Shown piece by piece: positions 41,328-52,017 of a stretch of 64,000 nt of DNA (the first letter of the stretch is position 1; each line of letters begins with the position of its first letter). The notes beneath the pieces are model-generated. The model was not told where the DNA came from. It did not search any database and saw only the letters and a program-made list of their open reading frames with translations. The stretch lies in NCBI RefSeq assembly GCF_017912555.1, contig NZ_JAERSD010000026.1:1-64000 (forward strand). The letters are read 5' to 3'. This stretch comes from Bacillus sp. REN3 (lineage in GTDB: Bacteria > Bacillota > Bacilli > Bacillales > Cytobacillaceae). The position numbers and the translations under genes are program-made.

Positions 41328-42074
41328 TTATTCCTCATAAATCATTTTCCGTGTCATGCCGCCATCAATGATCAGATTCTGCCCATTCACGAAGTCATTT
41401 CCAGGCTCCGCGAGATAAAGGCATGCACTCGCAATATCCTCAGGTTTCCCCACTCTTCCCGACCAGTGCTGAAGATGATCCTTTTCCCTCAAACTTCCAT
41501 AGTCCTCATTCTCGATCCAGCCGGGACTGATGCAATTCACGGTAATTCCTTTCGATTGAAGTGACGCTGCCAACGCATGGGTAAGAGCGACTATGCCTCC
41601 TTTGGACGAAGCATAAGCCTCAGAGCCAGGCTCTGACATGATCGCCCGGGTCGAGGCAATATTGATGATCCGGCCTCCCTTTCCCATCATTTTCCCGGCT
41701 TCGCGGGATCCGATGAAAGCACTCCGCAGATTCGTGAAAATAACATCCTCCCATTCTTCTGTAGTCAATTCGAATAACGGTTTAAACCTGGAAACACCCG
41801 CATTATTGACGAGAACATCAATCTTTCCGAACCGATCGACCGCATTTCTGATCAGGCTGGACAAGTCCTCCTCCTTACGGACATCGATCTTCCAAAAAGC
41901 TGCTGTTCCCCCTCCGTCCTCTATCGATTCCTTTAGTTTTTTTCCCTTTTCCCCATCCAGGTCTGCGATGCAGACAGTCGCTCCTTCCCTGCCAAAAGCC
42001 ATTGCGATCCCTGCTCCGATCCCTTTGGCCGCACCTGTGACAATGACTGTTTTGCCTGTGAATTTTTGTTCCAT
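41328..42074 (-). CDS. Short-chain dehydrogenase/reductase
   Basis: The 248-residue Rossmann-fold enzyme has TGAAKGIGAG (nucleotide site), NNAG, the catalytic Ser in NIASTRAIMSEPGS and YASSKGG with Tyr and Lys. Asp in CIADLDGEKG after strand 2 suggests NAD preference. Substrate unknown. ATG at 42074 with GGGGAG 9 nt upstream is preferred. Confidence 0.87.
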   Translation of the reverse strand: MEQKFTGKTVIVTGAAKGIGAGIAMAFGREGATVCIADLDGEKGKKLKESIEDGGGTAAFWKIDVRKEEDLSSLIRNAVDRFGKIDVLVNNAGVSRFKPLFELTTEEWEDVIFTNLRSAFIGSREAGKMMGKGGRIINIASTRAIMSEPGSEAYASSKGGIVALTHALAASLQSKGITVNCISPGWIENEDYGSLREKDHLQHWSGRVGKPEDIASACLYLAEPGNDFVNGQNLIIDGGMTRKMIYEE

Positions 42075-42216
42075 CTTATACATCTCCCCTTTTAAAATTC
42101 TTTTCATTTCTGCCCTTTTGTATAAGCCACAAAATTGTTTCAAGCTCTTTTTAGTTTAAACTATTGAATAGAAAGAGGGTTAAATACTCCTTTCCCCTTT
42201 GTCAGGCGAAGTGAAG

Positions 42217-42242
42217 AAAGCAGCACGATGTTGTGCTGCTTT
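42217..42242. terminator. Hairpin in the SDR/bceR intergenic space
   Basis: AAAGCAGCAC at 42217-42226 and GTGCTGCTTT at 42233-42242 are perfect complements. It lies between divergent genes, so it may be part of a leader rather than a terminator. Confidence 0.45.
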
Positions 42243-42353
42243 ATAACAAAGCCAGATGGGGGAGGCGGTTCGCTCATACCCTTAAAATTCTCACATGTAG
42301 CGGATTGTATATTTTTCCTTTAAAATTGATTCAAGTAATGAAAATAAGTGGTG

Positions 42354-43055
42354 ATGCATGTGTTCAAAATTCTGCTGATCGAGGATGACGCTACTTTGTA
42401 CAATGAAATAAAGGAACGGTTGGCCCAATGGTCGTATTCTGTCTATGGAATAGCGGACTTCAATCGCGTTATGGAGGATTTCTCGATGATCGAGCCAGAC
42501 CTTGTCATCATTGATATCCAGCTTCCAAAGTTTGACGGTTTCCACTGGTGCCGGATGATCCGCAGTCACTCTAATATCCCGATTGTCTTCCTCTCATCAA
42601 GGGATCACCCAATGGATATGGTGATGGCGATGCAACTGGGAGCGGATGATTTCATTCAAAAACCGTTCCATTTCGAAGTACTGATTGCGAAGATCCAAGC
42701 GATCCTTCGAAGGGTCTACAATTATAGTGCTGCAGCCAGTAAGTTAAAAACATGGTGTGGTGCCACTATCGATTTTGATAAAAATACCGTAAGCAATGAA
42801 TTGGGGACAATTGAGCTGACCAAAAATGAAGTCTTTATCCTTAAGCTCCTGATTGAGCGGAAAAATCAAATCGTCAGCCGTGAAGATATCATCGAAAGCT
42901 TATGGGATGATAAGCGTTTCATCAGCGATAACACCCTGACGGTCAATGTGAACCGGTTGCGGAAGAAGCTTGATGAAATTGGACTTGGCAGCATGATCGA
43001 AACGAAGGTCGGGCAAGGCTATCAGGCGATCGAAGAGGATCGGCCATATGCTTAA
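42354..43055 (+). CDS. bceR: BceR-type response regulator
   Basis: The 233-residue OmpR-family regulator has acidic residues in LLIEDDATL, the phospho-acceptor in LVIIDIQLPKFDG, the Lys in QKPF, and a winged-helix domain with TLTVNVNRLRKKLDEIG. The kinase, ATPase and permease genes that follow make a complete Bce antimicrobial-peptide detoxification module. GTG codons at 42348 and 42360 are alternative starts. Its stop overlaps the kinase start by 8 nt. Confidence 0.85.
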   Translation: MHVFKILLIEDDATLYNEIKERLAQWSYSVYGIADFNRVMEDFSMIEPDLVIIDIQLPKFDGFHWCRMIRSHSNIPIVFLSSRDHPMDMVMAMQLGADDFIQKPFHFEVLIAKIQAILRRVYNYSAAASKLKTWCGATIDFDKNTVSNELGTIELTKNEVFILKLLIERKNQIVSREDIIESLWDDKRFISDNTLTVNVNRLRKKLDEIGLGSMIETKVGQGYQAIEEDRPYA

Positions 43056-44052
43056 ACTGTATCTAAAGGAAAGATTAAGCTGGATTCTCCTGACCTTCTG
43101 CCTGCAGATGCTGCTTGTGCTCATCGCTTACTTGGACCCGGCGATTTCCATTGCTTCGACTCTTTATTATGTATTTCTTTCGACAATCGTCACGGTCATT
43201 TTCCTGTTTGTACGATACCGGAAAGAAACAAGGTTTTACCAGCAGCTAATTGAACAGGCCGAAATCATGAACTATTCAAATATACCGGCATTTGAGAGTC
43301 CGCTTGAAAAAATAACAGCAAAAACGCTTATTCACCAACTGGACAGCTTGAATCAACAGGCAGCCCGCAACCAACTTGAGCTCGAGCAGGAAAAAGATGA
43401 TCATTTATCCTGGATCCATGAGGTAAAGACACCCTTGACGGCCATTCGGTTGATGATTGACCGGATTGAAGACCCAGCGTTGAAGAAAAACATGACTTTC
43501 GAATGGCTTAGAATCCATCTCCTGCTCGACCAGCAGCTCCATCAAAAACGGATTCCTTTCATGGAAAACGACTTGTATATTGAAACGGCCGATTTAGAGG
43601 CTCTGATTTTCGGTGAATTGAAGACATTGCAGTCGTGGTGCATCCAGAAAGGAATAGGCTTTGAAATCGACCTCCGGGAATCCGAAGTCATGACAGATGC
43701 AAAGTGGCTTGGATTTATCCTTAGGCAGTTACTGACGAATGCCGTAAAATACAGCGATTCATCTGATATTTATATCAGGAGTTTTAATAGGGATGGACAC
43801 CTTATTCTGGAAATAGAAGACTTCGGGAGAGGGATCGACCCAAGGGATATGCCGCGGATATTTGAAAAGGGATTTACCTCAACAGTCAACCATCAGGATA
43901 AATCATCCACTGGGATGGGATTGTTTTTGGCACAGAAAGCAGCCTCTACGCTAAAAATAGATATACAGGCATCATCCAGGCTTGGGTCGGGTACAACCTT
44001 CACTCTTACCTTCCCGGCCAGCAATGAATTCACAAGGATCATGGGCATGTGA
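43048..44052 (+). CDS. bceS: BceS-type intramembrane-sensing histidine kinase
   Basis: The 334-residue kinase has two close membrane helices ([18 protein letters not shown] and [19 protein letters not shown]) with almost no extracytoplasmic loop, the mark of intramembrane-sensing kinases. The phospho-acceptor His is in [14 protein letters not shown] and the ATPase domain has [25 protein letters not shown]-like GLFLAQKAA. Such kinases read the transport activity of their partner BceAB. Confidence 0.87.
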   Translation: MLKLYLKERLSWILLTFCLQMLLVLIAYLDPAISIASTLYYVFLSTIVTVIFLFVRYRKETRFYQQLIEQAEIMNYSNIPAFESPLEKITAKTLIHQLDSLNQQAARNQLELEQEKDDHLSWIHEVKTPLTAIRLMIDRIEDPALKKNMTFEWLRIHLLLDQQLHQKRIPFMENDLYIETADLEALIFGELKTLQSWCIQKGIGFEIDLRESEVMTDAKWLGFILRQLLTNAVKYSDSSDIYIRSFNRDGHLILEIEDFGRGIDPRDMPRIFEKGFTSTVNHQDKSSTGMGLFLAQKAASTLKIDIQASSRLGSGTTFTLTFPASNEFTRIMGM

Positions 44053-44150
44053 CAATAATGTCACATGCCTCTGTCATTTGTTCGCTGAATCGAAGGATTG
44101 TTCTGGAACCTGATTTTATAATAGAGGTATCAAAGAAAGGAAGTGCCGGA

Positions 44151-44912
44151 ATGGTTATCTTGGAAGCTAACAAACTTCATAAATCGTATGGAAATAAGTT
44201 CAATAGGCAAGAGGTTTTAAAAGGAATCGACCTTAAGATCAGCAAAGGTGATTTCGTCAGTATCATGGGAGCCTCCGGATCGGGCAAAACTACCCTCCTC
44301 AATGTATTATCCTCTATTGACCACGTCAGCAGCGGAATCATCAAGATTGAAGGCAACGAAATTACAAGGTTAAAGGAGAAAAAACTGGCTGAATTCAGGA
44401 AGCATCATCTAGGTTTCATTTTCCAGGAATATAACCTCCTTGATACCTTGACTGTGAAAGAAAATATCCTATTGCCGCTGTCAGTCACAAAAACACCAAA
44501 AAAGGAAGCAGACCAGAAATTCGAGACTGTCGCAACTGAACTTGGGATTTTTGACATCAAGGATAAATATCCAAATGAAATATCCGGCGGCCAAAAGCAG
44601 CGGACCTCCGCAGCGAGAGCCTTCATCCATGAACCAAGCATTATTTTTGCAGATGAACCGACCGGTGCGCTTGATTCCAAGTCTGCTTCGGATCTCCTGA
44701 ACAAACTGAGCGAACTGAACCAGAGAAGAACGGCAACGATCGTGATGGTCACCCACGATCCAGTGGCCGCCAGTTACTGCAGCCGTGTCATTTTCATAAA
44801 AGACGGACAGATTTATACAGAGCTGAACAAAGGGGGGCAAGGCCGACAAGCTTTCTTCAAAGACATCATGAAAACCCAGGCTTTGCTAGGCGGTGTCCAG
44901 AATGAGCATTAA
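44151..44912 (+). CDS. bceA: BceA-type ABC transporter ATP-binding protein
   Basis: The 253-residue ATPase has Walker [10 protein letters not shown], signature ISGGQKQR, Walker [13 protein letters not shown] and H-loop THDP. It belongs to the MacB/BceA group. ATG at 44151 with AAAGGAAG upstream is chosen; the frame upstream to 44049 is open but unlike the family. It overlaps the permease gene by 11 nt. Confidence 0.9.
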   Translation: MVILEANKLHKSYGNKFNRQEVLKGIDLKISKGDFVSIMGASGSGKTTLLNVLSSIDHVSSGIIKIEGNEITRLKEKKLAEFRKHHLGFIFQEYNLLDTLTVKENILLPLSVTKTPKKEADQKFETVATELGIFDIKDKYPNEISGGQKQRTSAARAFIHEPSIIFADEPTGALDSKSASDLLNKLSELNQRRTATIVMVTHDPVAASYCSRVIFIKDGQIYTELNKGGQGRQAFFKDIMKTQALLGGVQNEH

Positions 44913-46839
44913 TAGATTGATGATCCGTAATCTGAAGAAAAACCTGAAAAACTATTACTTATACGTTTTTGCCCTTATTTTCAGCGTCGCACTTTATTTT
45001 GCTTTCGTTACCCTGCAATTTGACCCTGCGCTTGATGAAACGAAAGGATCCATAAAAGGCGCAGCATCAATCAAAGCAGCATCCGTCTTACTGGTCGCGA
45101 TCATCTCGATTTTCCTGGTATACGCAAATAATATTTTCATTAAAAGGCGGAGCAAAGAAATCGGCTTGTACCAGCTCGTAGGGATGACAAAGAATAAGAT
45201 TTTCGGGATTCTGAGTGCCGAAAACGCCCTGCTATATTTTAGCTCGATGTTTATCGGCATTTTTCTCGGTTTTTCCGTTTCGAAATTGATCATCATGATT
45301 CTTTTTAAAATCACTGGTGTAGAAGGAATCGCCTCCCTACATTTTTCAGTGGCAGCATCCATCCAGACACTCGCTGTTTTTATAGCTATATACTTTTTGA
45401 TCATGCTGATGAACTATATCTTCATCAAAAGGCAAAGCATTCTGTCACTTTTTCGTGCTGTTTCTGTCGCAGAAGCTAAAGTGAAAAAAGTCTCCTATCG
45501 GGAGATGCTGATTGGAACCATTGGAATCATTTTGATAGCTTCCGGCTATTTTGTATCGTCGAAGCTATTTGATGGTGATTTCACTACTGTCAATAAACTA
45601 TTCATGGCGATGGTTTTCATTTTGGGATCCGTTATTGTTGGTACGTACTTTTTTTACAAAGGATCCGTTAGCTTTCTTGCTAACATTGCAAGGAAAAAGA
45701 AAGACGGCTACTTAAATATCAATGAGGTTTTGTCACTGTCTTCGATTATGTTCAAGATGAAATCGAATTCCTTGCTGCTGACGATTATCACAACGGTTTC
45801 TGCGTTAGCGATCGGCTTATTATCTTTAACGTATATTTCCTATTATTCAGCGGAAAAAATGGCAATAAACAATGTTCCTGCCCACTTCACCTTCGTCAAT
45901 CCAGAAGCGGCTGATACTTTCAAAGAGTCGCTCAAGAAAGAGAACATCCCATTTAGGGAAACGAAAATTGAAGTACTCCAGGTAATCGTGAATGCTGAGG
46001 AAATCATTGGACTTAAAATCGAGAACTTTACCCAGGATCCACACTCCATGAGCTTGTCAGTTATAGGTGAAGGAGCTGTCAATGCCAAAGTAGAAAAGGA
46101 TGAGACCTTCTTCACTGGATGGAGTGACATCAATCAAAACTTTTTATCGATGAAAGATTCCGGAAATATTGAACTAATCGGAAAAAATAACAGCATTCCC
46201 CTGAGATACACGGGAATGGAGAGGGAATATCCCGTATCGCGCTATTTTGGCGGATCTCCTGTAGCCGTTGTCGATGACAAAGTATTCAAATGGCTGAAGG
46301 AAAACCTGGACCCCGAGCTGCAAAAGCCATCGTCATTATATATTGGGATCGATATCAAGAATGAGGATCATGTAGTAAAAGCAGATAGAGCTTTTGATGC
46401 ATTGCAGCTTGCAAAAACCGAAGGAAGTGAATCAAGGTTCGATTTGGTCCAGCAGCAAAAAGCGCAAATGGGATTAATCATGTTCGTGGTCGGTTTCCTG
46501 GGGTTGAGCTTCCTTATCACATCTGGCTGCATTCTATACTTCAAGCAAATGGATCAAAGTGAGGATGAGAAACCAGATTACACGATTCTCCGGAAGCTGG
46601 GATTCACCCAAGGTGATTTATTAAGAGGCATCCAGGCAAAACAAGGATTCAACTTCGGTATTCCACTGTTGATTGGGTTGCTGCATAGCTATTTTGCTGT
46701 AAAATCAGGCTGGTTCTTTTTTGGGACAGAGCTTTGGATGCCAATGTTCCTGGTAATGGTCCTGTATACAGCCCTCTATTCCGTCTTTGGAATCCTGTCA
46801 GTACTGTATGCGAAACAGGTCATAAAAAATGCCCTTTAA
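44902..46839 (+). CDS. bceB: BceB-type ABC transporter permease
   Basis: The 645-residue permease has about ten membrane helices, FtsX-like, with a large extracytoplasmic domain of about 200 residues (from about 310 to 520) between helices 7 and 8, the peptide-binding region in BceB. The C-terminal helices contain [16 protein letters not shown]. Together with BceA it removes peptides such as bacitracin from their lipid II-cycle targets. The exact peptide cannot be inferred. Confidence 0.9.
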   Translation: MSINRLMIRNLKKNLKNYYLYVFALIFSVALYFAFVTLQFDPALDETKGSIKGAASIKAASVLLVAIISIFLVYANNIFIKRRSKEIGLYQLVGMTKNKIFGILSAENALLYFSSMFIGIFLGFSVSKLIIMILFKITGVEGIASLHFSVAASIQTLAVFIAIYFLIMLMNYIFIKRQSILSLFRAVSVAEAKVKKVSYREMLIGTIGIILIASGYFVSSKLFDGDFTTVNKLFMAMVFILGSVIVGTYFFYKGSVSFLANIARKKKDGYLNINEVLSLSSIMFKMKSNSLLLTIITTVSALAIGLLSLTYISYYSAEKMAINNVPAHFTFVNPEAADTFKESLKKENIPFRETKIEVLQVIVNAEEIIGLKIENFTQDPHSMSLSVIGEGAVNAKVEKDETFFTGWSDINQNFLSMKDSGNIELIGKNNSIPLRYTGMEREYPVSRYFGGSPVAVVDDKVFKWLKENLDPELQKPSSLYIGIDIKNEDHVVKADRAFDALQLAKTEGSESRFDLVQQQKAQMGLIMFVVGFLGLSFLITSGCILYFKQMDQSEDEKPDYTILRKLGFTQGDLLRGIQAKQGFNFGIPLLIGLLHSYFAVKSGWFFFGTELWMPMFLVMVLYTALYSVFGILSVLYAKQVIKNAL

Positions 46840-46943
46840 TCAGGGAAGCAATATCCTGTCAGCGATGAATGGAAATCAAACTTGCTGAAAGGTTACGCTA
46901 TGAAATTATTATCCGGAGAACATCCAAAGGTGAAATCCTAGAA

Positions 46944-46977
46944 AAAGATGGCGAGGCTGCAGCCTCGCCATCTTTTT
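46944..46977. terminator. Bidirectional terminator after bceB
   Basis: A perfect 17-bp inverted repeat (centre between 46960 and 46961) with A and T runs on each side lies between bceB and a convergent gene. Confidence 0.88.
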
Positions 46978-46982
46978 TGGTT

Positions 46983-47399
46983 CTATTTTGCAGACACATG
47001 CCAGGCTACACCAAATCGATCGGTCACTAGTCCGTACAGAGGACTCCAGAATGTTTGTTGAAGAGGCATTCCCACTTTTCCGCCCGCTTCAAGCTTGCCA
47101 AATACTTTCCTGGCATCCTCAACGGTTTCCACAATGATCGCGACACTCACCTGGTCCCCAAGTTGATAAGGCATTCCAGGGTACGTATCGGATAACATCA
47201 AATCTGTATTGCCGACTTTCAAATGGGCATTGAGTACCAGTTCCTTTGCTTCCGGGGGCGTAGGATGCTCAGGGTTATCAGGCAAATCTCCGAAAGTCTG
47301 GACATTCAAAACCTCAGCACCCAGGGCGTCCTCATAAAACTTGACTGCTTCCTGGCCATTTCCGTTTGTTACTAAATAAGGATAGATTGTCGCTATCAT
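46983..47399 (-). CDS. PhnB-like VOC family protein
   Basis: The 138-residue protein matches the PhnB/YjdN branch of the VOC superfamily: YLVTNGNGQEAVKFYEDALGA at the start, LMLSDTYPG in the middle, and PLQQTFWSPLYGLVTDRFGV at the end. No catalytic role is known for most members. ATG at 47399 with AGGGGTG upstream is used. It is convergent with bceB. Confidence 0.87.
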   Translation of the reverse strand: MIATIYPYLVTNGNGQEAVKFYEDALGAEVLNVQTFGDLPDNPEHPTPPEAKELVLNAHLKVGNTDLMLSDTYPGMPYQLGDQVSVAIIVETVEDARKVFGKLEAGGKVGMPLQQTFWSPLYGLVTDRFGVAWHVSAK

Positions 47400-47566
47400 T
47401 GCAACACCCCTATACAAGAATATATGTTCGGTTCTAAGATAACATTGACGCTTCCGATTTGCAAGTAAAATTTAAAATTTTCAATATATTTTTCGCTTCT
47501 ATAATTTTAAATCGCTTCACAGAGCATACTTTCTTTTGACACAGGAAATTTCCTATCCAATAAAGG

Positions 47567-47610
47567 AAAGCCGGATTTTATTCCAAGAATCTGGAATAAA
47601 ATCCGGCTTT
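47567..47610. terminator. Terminator after tkt, bidirectional
   Basis: A perfect 19-bp inverted repeat (47567-47585 with 47592-47610) with a 6-nt loop and flanking T runs lies 80 nt past the tkt stop. Confidence 0.88.
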
Positions 47611-47691
47611 TTCAAGTAGCCACTGATTTCAAATGGAACATAACCGGGTTCGGGAATTCTCGAAATCCCTGTCCGTTTCGATTTCAGAGTT

Positions 47692-49701
47692 TTAGTTTTG
47701 CTCAAGCAATGCTTTTACACGCGCGACAACATTGTCTACAGAGAAACCATATTCCTCCATGATTCTCTCTCCTGGTGCGGAAGCGCCGAATGTATCGATG
47801 GACAGGACTTCGCCTTCATCGCCTACATAACGGTGCCAGCCAAGTGAAGAGCCCATCTCGATGCCAAGGCGTTTCTTGACAGACTTAGGAATGACGCTCT
47901 CTTTGTATTCCTTGGACTGCTGCTCGAATCGATCCCATGATGGCATGCTAACAACAGAAACATTGATTCCTTCTGATGCAAGTGCACTCTGTGCTTTGAC
48001 AGCAAGTCCTACCTCAGAACCTGCCGCAAGCAATAACGCATCTGCTGTTTCTTTCCCTGCAGGGGAAACGACATAAGCGCCTTTAGATACACCTTCATAT
48101 GCGTTCTTGTCTGTGCCTTTGATTGTTGGCAGGTTCTGGCGTGTCAGCACTAATGCGGTAGGTGTCTTCGTCGATTCAACTGCCAGTTTCCATGCTGCTG
48201 CCGTTTCGTTTCCATCCCCAGGACGGATCACAGAAAGGTTTGGCATGGCGCGCAAGCCTGCAAGCTGTTCAATCGGCTCGTGGGTAGGGCCATCCTCGCC
48301 AACAGCGATGCTGTCATGTGTGAACACATATGTGACAGGCAGCCCCATCAAGGCAGCAAGACGGATGGCTGGCTTCAGGTAGTCAGAGAATACGAAGAAT
48401 GTTCCCCCGAATACTTTCAATCCACCATGGAGCGCCATTCCGTTGAGAGCGGCTCCCATTGCGAATTCACGGACACCGAACCAGATGTTGCGTCCTTCGA
48501 ATGAACCTGGGAAAAAGTCGCTTGATCCTTTGATCATTGTTTTGTTTGATCCAGCAAGGTCAGCAGACCCGCCAATCAGGTATGGAAGGTTTTTAGCAAT
48601 GCCATTCAATGCTTCACCCGAAGAAGCGCGGCTTGCAAGGCTCTGTCCTTCCTCATAAACTGGGAGATCCTGATTCCATCCTTCGGGCAGCTCTCCCTTC
48701 ATTGCTTTTTCAAGCTGGGCTCCGAGCTCCGGATATTCACTCTTATAGCTGTCAAAAAGTTCATTCCATTGTTGTTCTGCTTTCTCACCTTTGACGGCGA
48801 TTTGCTGTTTGAAGTGATCATATACTTCATCCGGCACATAGAAATCTTCTTCGAATGTCCACTTATATGCTTCTTTCGTCAGCTTCAATTCTTCTGCTCC
48901 AAGTGGTGCACCGTGGACATCCGATTTTCCGGAAAGATTAGGGGAACCATAACCGATGACTGTTTTCACTTCAATCAATGTCGGACGGTCTTCATCCTTC
49001 TTGGCTTCTTCGATTGCTTTCGCAATAGCATCAAGATCATTCCCATCTTCCACGCGCAAATATTGCCATCCATATGCCTTGAATCGGTCAGCAACGCTTT
49101 CGGAGAATGACTTGTCGAGATCACCGTCAAGCGAGATATCATTTGAATCGTATAAAACGACCAATCTACCAAGCTTAAGGTGGGCTGCAAGGGAGGCTGC
49201 CTCTGCTGATACACCTTCCATCAAGTCGCCATCCCCGCATATGCCGTATGTATAATGGTCAACAACATTGAAGTTATCCTTGTTGTAAACAGCTGCAAGG
49301 TGACGCTCTGCCATTGCCATCCCGACAGCCATGGCAATTCCTTGTCCTAGTGGGCCGGTTGTCGCGTCAACACCTGCTGTATGGCCGTACTCAGGGTGCC
49401 CTGGAGTTTTGCTGCCCCATTGACGGAATTGTTTGATATCATCCATGGAGACATCATAGCCTGCAAGGTGCAGTAAGCTGTATAGAAGCATGGATCCGTG
49501 TCCGGCTGATAATACAAAACGATCACGGTTAAACCATTCTGGGTTTTTAGGATTGATATTCATGTAACGAGTCCATAGGGTATAAGCCATAGGTGCTGCT
49601 CCCATCGGCATGCCCGGGTGACCAGAGTTCGCTTTTTCAATTGCATCAATCGACAAAGTCCGAATGGAATCGATCGATAGCATATCAATTTTATTAAACA
49701 T
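47692..49701 (-). CDS. tkt: Transketolase
   Basis: The 669-residue TPP enzyme of the pentose phosphate pathway. Motifs: [16 protein letters not shown] near residue 25, the TPP/Mg motif [13 protein letters not shown] near 155, [10 protein letters not shown] near 380 and [21 protein letters not shown] near 460. Full length. In B. subtilis it follows ynzC, as here. A possible promoter (TATAAT at 49740-49745 read on the minus strand) lies about 40 bp upstream of the ATG. Confidence 0.97.
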   Translation of the reverse strand: MFNKIDMLSIDSIRTLSIDAIEKANSGHPGMPMGAAPMAYTLWTRYMNINPKNPEWFNRDRFVLSAGHGSMLLYSLLHLAGYDVSMDDIKQFRQWGSKTPGHPEYGHTAGVDATTGPLGQGIAMAVGMAMAERHLAAVYNKDNFNVVDHYTYGICGDGDLMEGVSAEAASLAAHLKLGRLVVLYDSNDISLDGDLDKSFSESVADRFKAYGWQYLRVEDGNDLDAIAKAIEEAKKDEDRPTLIEVKTVIGYGSPNLSGKSDVHGAPLGAEELKLTKEAYKWTFEEDFYVPDEVYDHFKQQIAVKGEKAEQQWNELFDSYKSEYPELGAQLEKAMKGELPEGWNQDLPVYEEGQSLASRASSGEALNGIAKNLPYLIGGSADLAGSNKTMIKGSSDFFPGSFEGRNIWFGVREFAMGAALNGMALHGGLKVFGGTFFVFSDYLKPAIRLAALMGLPVTYVFTHDSIAVGEDGPTHEPIEQLAGLRAMPNLSVIRPGDGNETAAAWKLAVESTKTPTALVLTRQNLPTIKGTDKNAYEGVSKGAYVVSPAGKETADALLLAAGSEVGLAVKAQSALASEGINVSVVSMPSWDRFEQQSKEYKESVIPKSVKKRLGIEMGSSLGWHRYVGDEGEVLSIDTFGASAPGERIMEEYGFSVDNVVARVKALLEQN

Positions 49702-49896
49702 TCAATACATCCTTTCTATATAGATACTTGCTACATCATTTATATTATAGCGGGAACAATCATTATACAACAAATTGCATCCAGGGGAGACAGAAAATAA
49801 ACGAATCTTCCCTTTTTAGACACATTCCCTATTCCCTATTATCTTTCCTCAATAACAAAAACAGGATACATATTTATGTATCCCGTATATCGCCTA

Positions 49897-50130
49897 TTAA
49901 TGAAGTTTGTTTTTGCTTTGCAATTCTTTCAATTTATCAGGCGTAACATCATTTCCCTCAGGATCGACAATCGTTACACCCTTGAGGGTATTGAGCATCG
50001 AGGACCGGAATGACTGAAGATACTCAGCACGAAGCCTGGATTGTTCCTTCGCCTCTTCGTCAGTCAGCATGGACTCTTTTGCTTTTCTAGCCAGCTCGTT
50101 GATTCTTGCGATTTTATCACTTGATAGCAT
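49897..50130 (-). CDS. ynzC: YnzC family protein (DUF896/UPF0291)
   Basis: The 77-residue protein has the exact length and layout of YnzC: helical hairpin [36 protein letters not shown], and [18 protein letters not shown]. In B. subtilis it is in the SOS operon with yneA and yneB. ATG at 50130 with AAGGAGC 7 nt upstream is chosen. Confidence 0.93.
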   Translation of the reverse strand: MLSSDKIARINELARKAKESMLTDEEAKEQSRLRAEYLQSFRSSMLNTLKGVTIVDPEGNDVTPDKLKELQSKNKLH

Positions 50131-50204
50131 GGTAAAGCTCCTTTGTAAAAAAGTTACGTCACCAGACATGTTACTAGAATCATTTATGTTTTACAAGTTT
50201 GAGA

Positions 50205-50861
<657 letters not shown>

Positions 50862-50871
50862 TTAAGTAAAC

Positions 50872-51189
50872 TTATCTTCCGCTGTCTGCAATTTGGGAAA
50901 TCTCTTCCCGTTCCGCATTCACTGGGATGACCAATTCGTCCCCAGGGTAAATCTTTTCATCCATGATTCCATTTTCCTTTTGCACCCATCTGACAAATTC
51001 GCTTTCAGAAAGATTATGCTCTTCGGAAAAAATATCGGCGATCTCCCAAAGCGACTGGCCTTCTTCTATTGTAACAGTTATGTATGAATCATCGGATGAA
51101 TTCAAATGGACTTTTGCAACCAATGAAAAAATCAAACTTACAGCTATAAGCACAATTGCATATGAGTAATGATTCCAAAGTTTTTTCAT
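50872..51189 (-). CDS. yneA: SOS cell-division suppressor YneA
   Basis: The 105-residue protein has an N-terminal membrane helix (YAIVLIAVSLIFSLVA) and an extracytoplasmic LysM domain (ITVEEGQSLWEIADIFS to IYPGDELVIPV). In B. subtilis YneA is induced by the SOS response and delays septum completion. It is divergent from lexA and controlled by the LexA boxes between them. Confidence 0.92.
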   Translation of the reverse strand: MKKLWNHYSYAIVLIAVSLIFSLVAKVHLNSSDDSYITVTIEEGQSLWEIADIFSEEHNLSESEFVRWVQKENGIMDEKIYPGDELVIPVNAEREEISQIADSGR

Positions 51190-51206
51190 GTCCCTAACCC
51201 CTTTAT

Positions 51207-51286
51207 CGAATATGCGTTCGGTTATTTGAATTTATTATAAACCGAACATTTGTTTCCTGTCAACCAAAAATTCGAACTTATGTTTG
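51207..51286. promoter_or_regulatory. Three LexA (SOS) boxes between yneA and lexA
   Basis: CGAATATGCGTTCG (51207-51220), CGAACATTTGTTTC (51243-51256) and CGAACTTATGTTTG (51273-51286) match the Bacillus consensus CGAAC-N4-GTTCG with few changes. They cover both divergent promoters, implying repression of lexA and the yneA operon. Confidence 0.88.
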
Positions 51287-51312
51287 TATCCACCGAACAG
51301 ACATGCTATAAT
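51284..51312 (+). promoter_or_regulatory. lexA promoter
   Basis: TTGTAT at 51284-51289 and TATAAT at 51307-51312 with 17-bp spacing, overlapping the third LexA box. Confidence 0.75.
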
Positions 51313-51343
51313 AATGACAAGAAACGATACGAGGTGCTTTAAC

Positions 51344-51967
51344 ATGACAAAGCTATCAAAAAGGCAACAAGATATATTCGAGTTCATCAAACAAGAAGTC
51401 AAGAAGAAGGGGTATCCGCCATCAGTCCGCGAAATCGGCGAAGCAGTCAGTCTTGCTTCCAGCTCCACTGTCCACGGACATTTGGCAAGACTTGAAAGCA
51501 AGGGATTGATCCGCCGTGATCCAACCAAACCGCGCGCGATCGAAATCCTGGAGATCGAAGAGGATGCACGGATTCCTAAGTACAACGTTGTCAACGTCCC
51601 TGTAGTAGGTAAAGTAACAGCCGGTATGCCAATTACAGCAATTGAAAACGTCGAAGAGTATTTCCCACTGCCTGACCGCCTCGTACCTCACGATGAGCAG
51701 GTTTTCATGCTGGAAATCATGGGGGACAGTATGATTGAAGCCGGAATCCTAGATGGTGACTATGTCATTGTTAAACAGCAGAAAACAGCAAATAACGGCG
51801 AAATCGTCGTTGCGATGACAGAAGAGGATGAAGCGACTGTCAAGCGTTTCTTCAAGGAAAAGGATTACTTCAGACTGCAACCGGAAAACTCGGCAATGGA
51901 GCCAATTATCCTCCGGAATGTTTCCATCCTTGGAAAAGTAATCGGCGTCTATCGCCATATGCACTAA
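51344..51967 (+). CDS. lexA: SOS repressor LexA
   Basis: The 207-residue repressor has an N-terminal winged helix ([20 protein letters not shown]), the self-cleavage Ala-Gly in VTAGMPITA, the catalytic Ser in GDSMIEAG and Lys in EATVKRFF. RecA-stimulated self-cleavage lifts repression of DNA-repair genes. ATG at 51344 has CGAGGTG upstream. A terminator follows 5 nt after the stop. Confidence 0.97.
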   Translation: MTKLSKRQQDIFEFIKQEVKKKGYPPSVREIGEAVSLASSSTVHGHLARLESKGLIRRDPTKPRAIEILEIEEDARIPKYNVVNVPVVGKVTAGMPITAIENVEEYFPLPDRLVPHDEQVFMLEIMGDSMIEAGILDGDYVIVKQQKTANNGEIVVAMTEEDEATVKRFFKEKDYFRLQPENSAMEPIILRNVSILGKVIGVYRHMH

Positions 51968-51968
51968 A

Positions 51969-52001
51969 AAAGCAAGCGGCCCACACCGCTTGCTTTTTTT
52001 T
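51969..52001. terminator. Terminator between lexA and the helicase gene
   Basis: AGCAAGCGG at 51971-51979 pairs with CCGCTTGCT at 51986-51994, followed by T8 on the plus strand. Confidence 0.9.
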
Positions 52002-52017
52002 GATATCTATCGATCCA

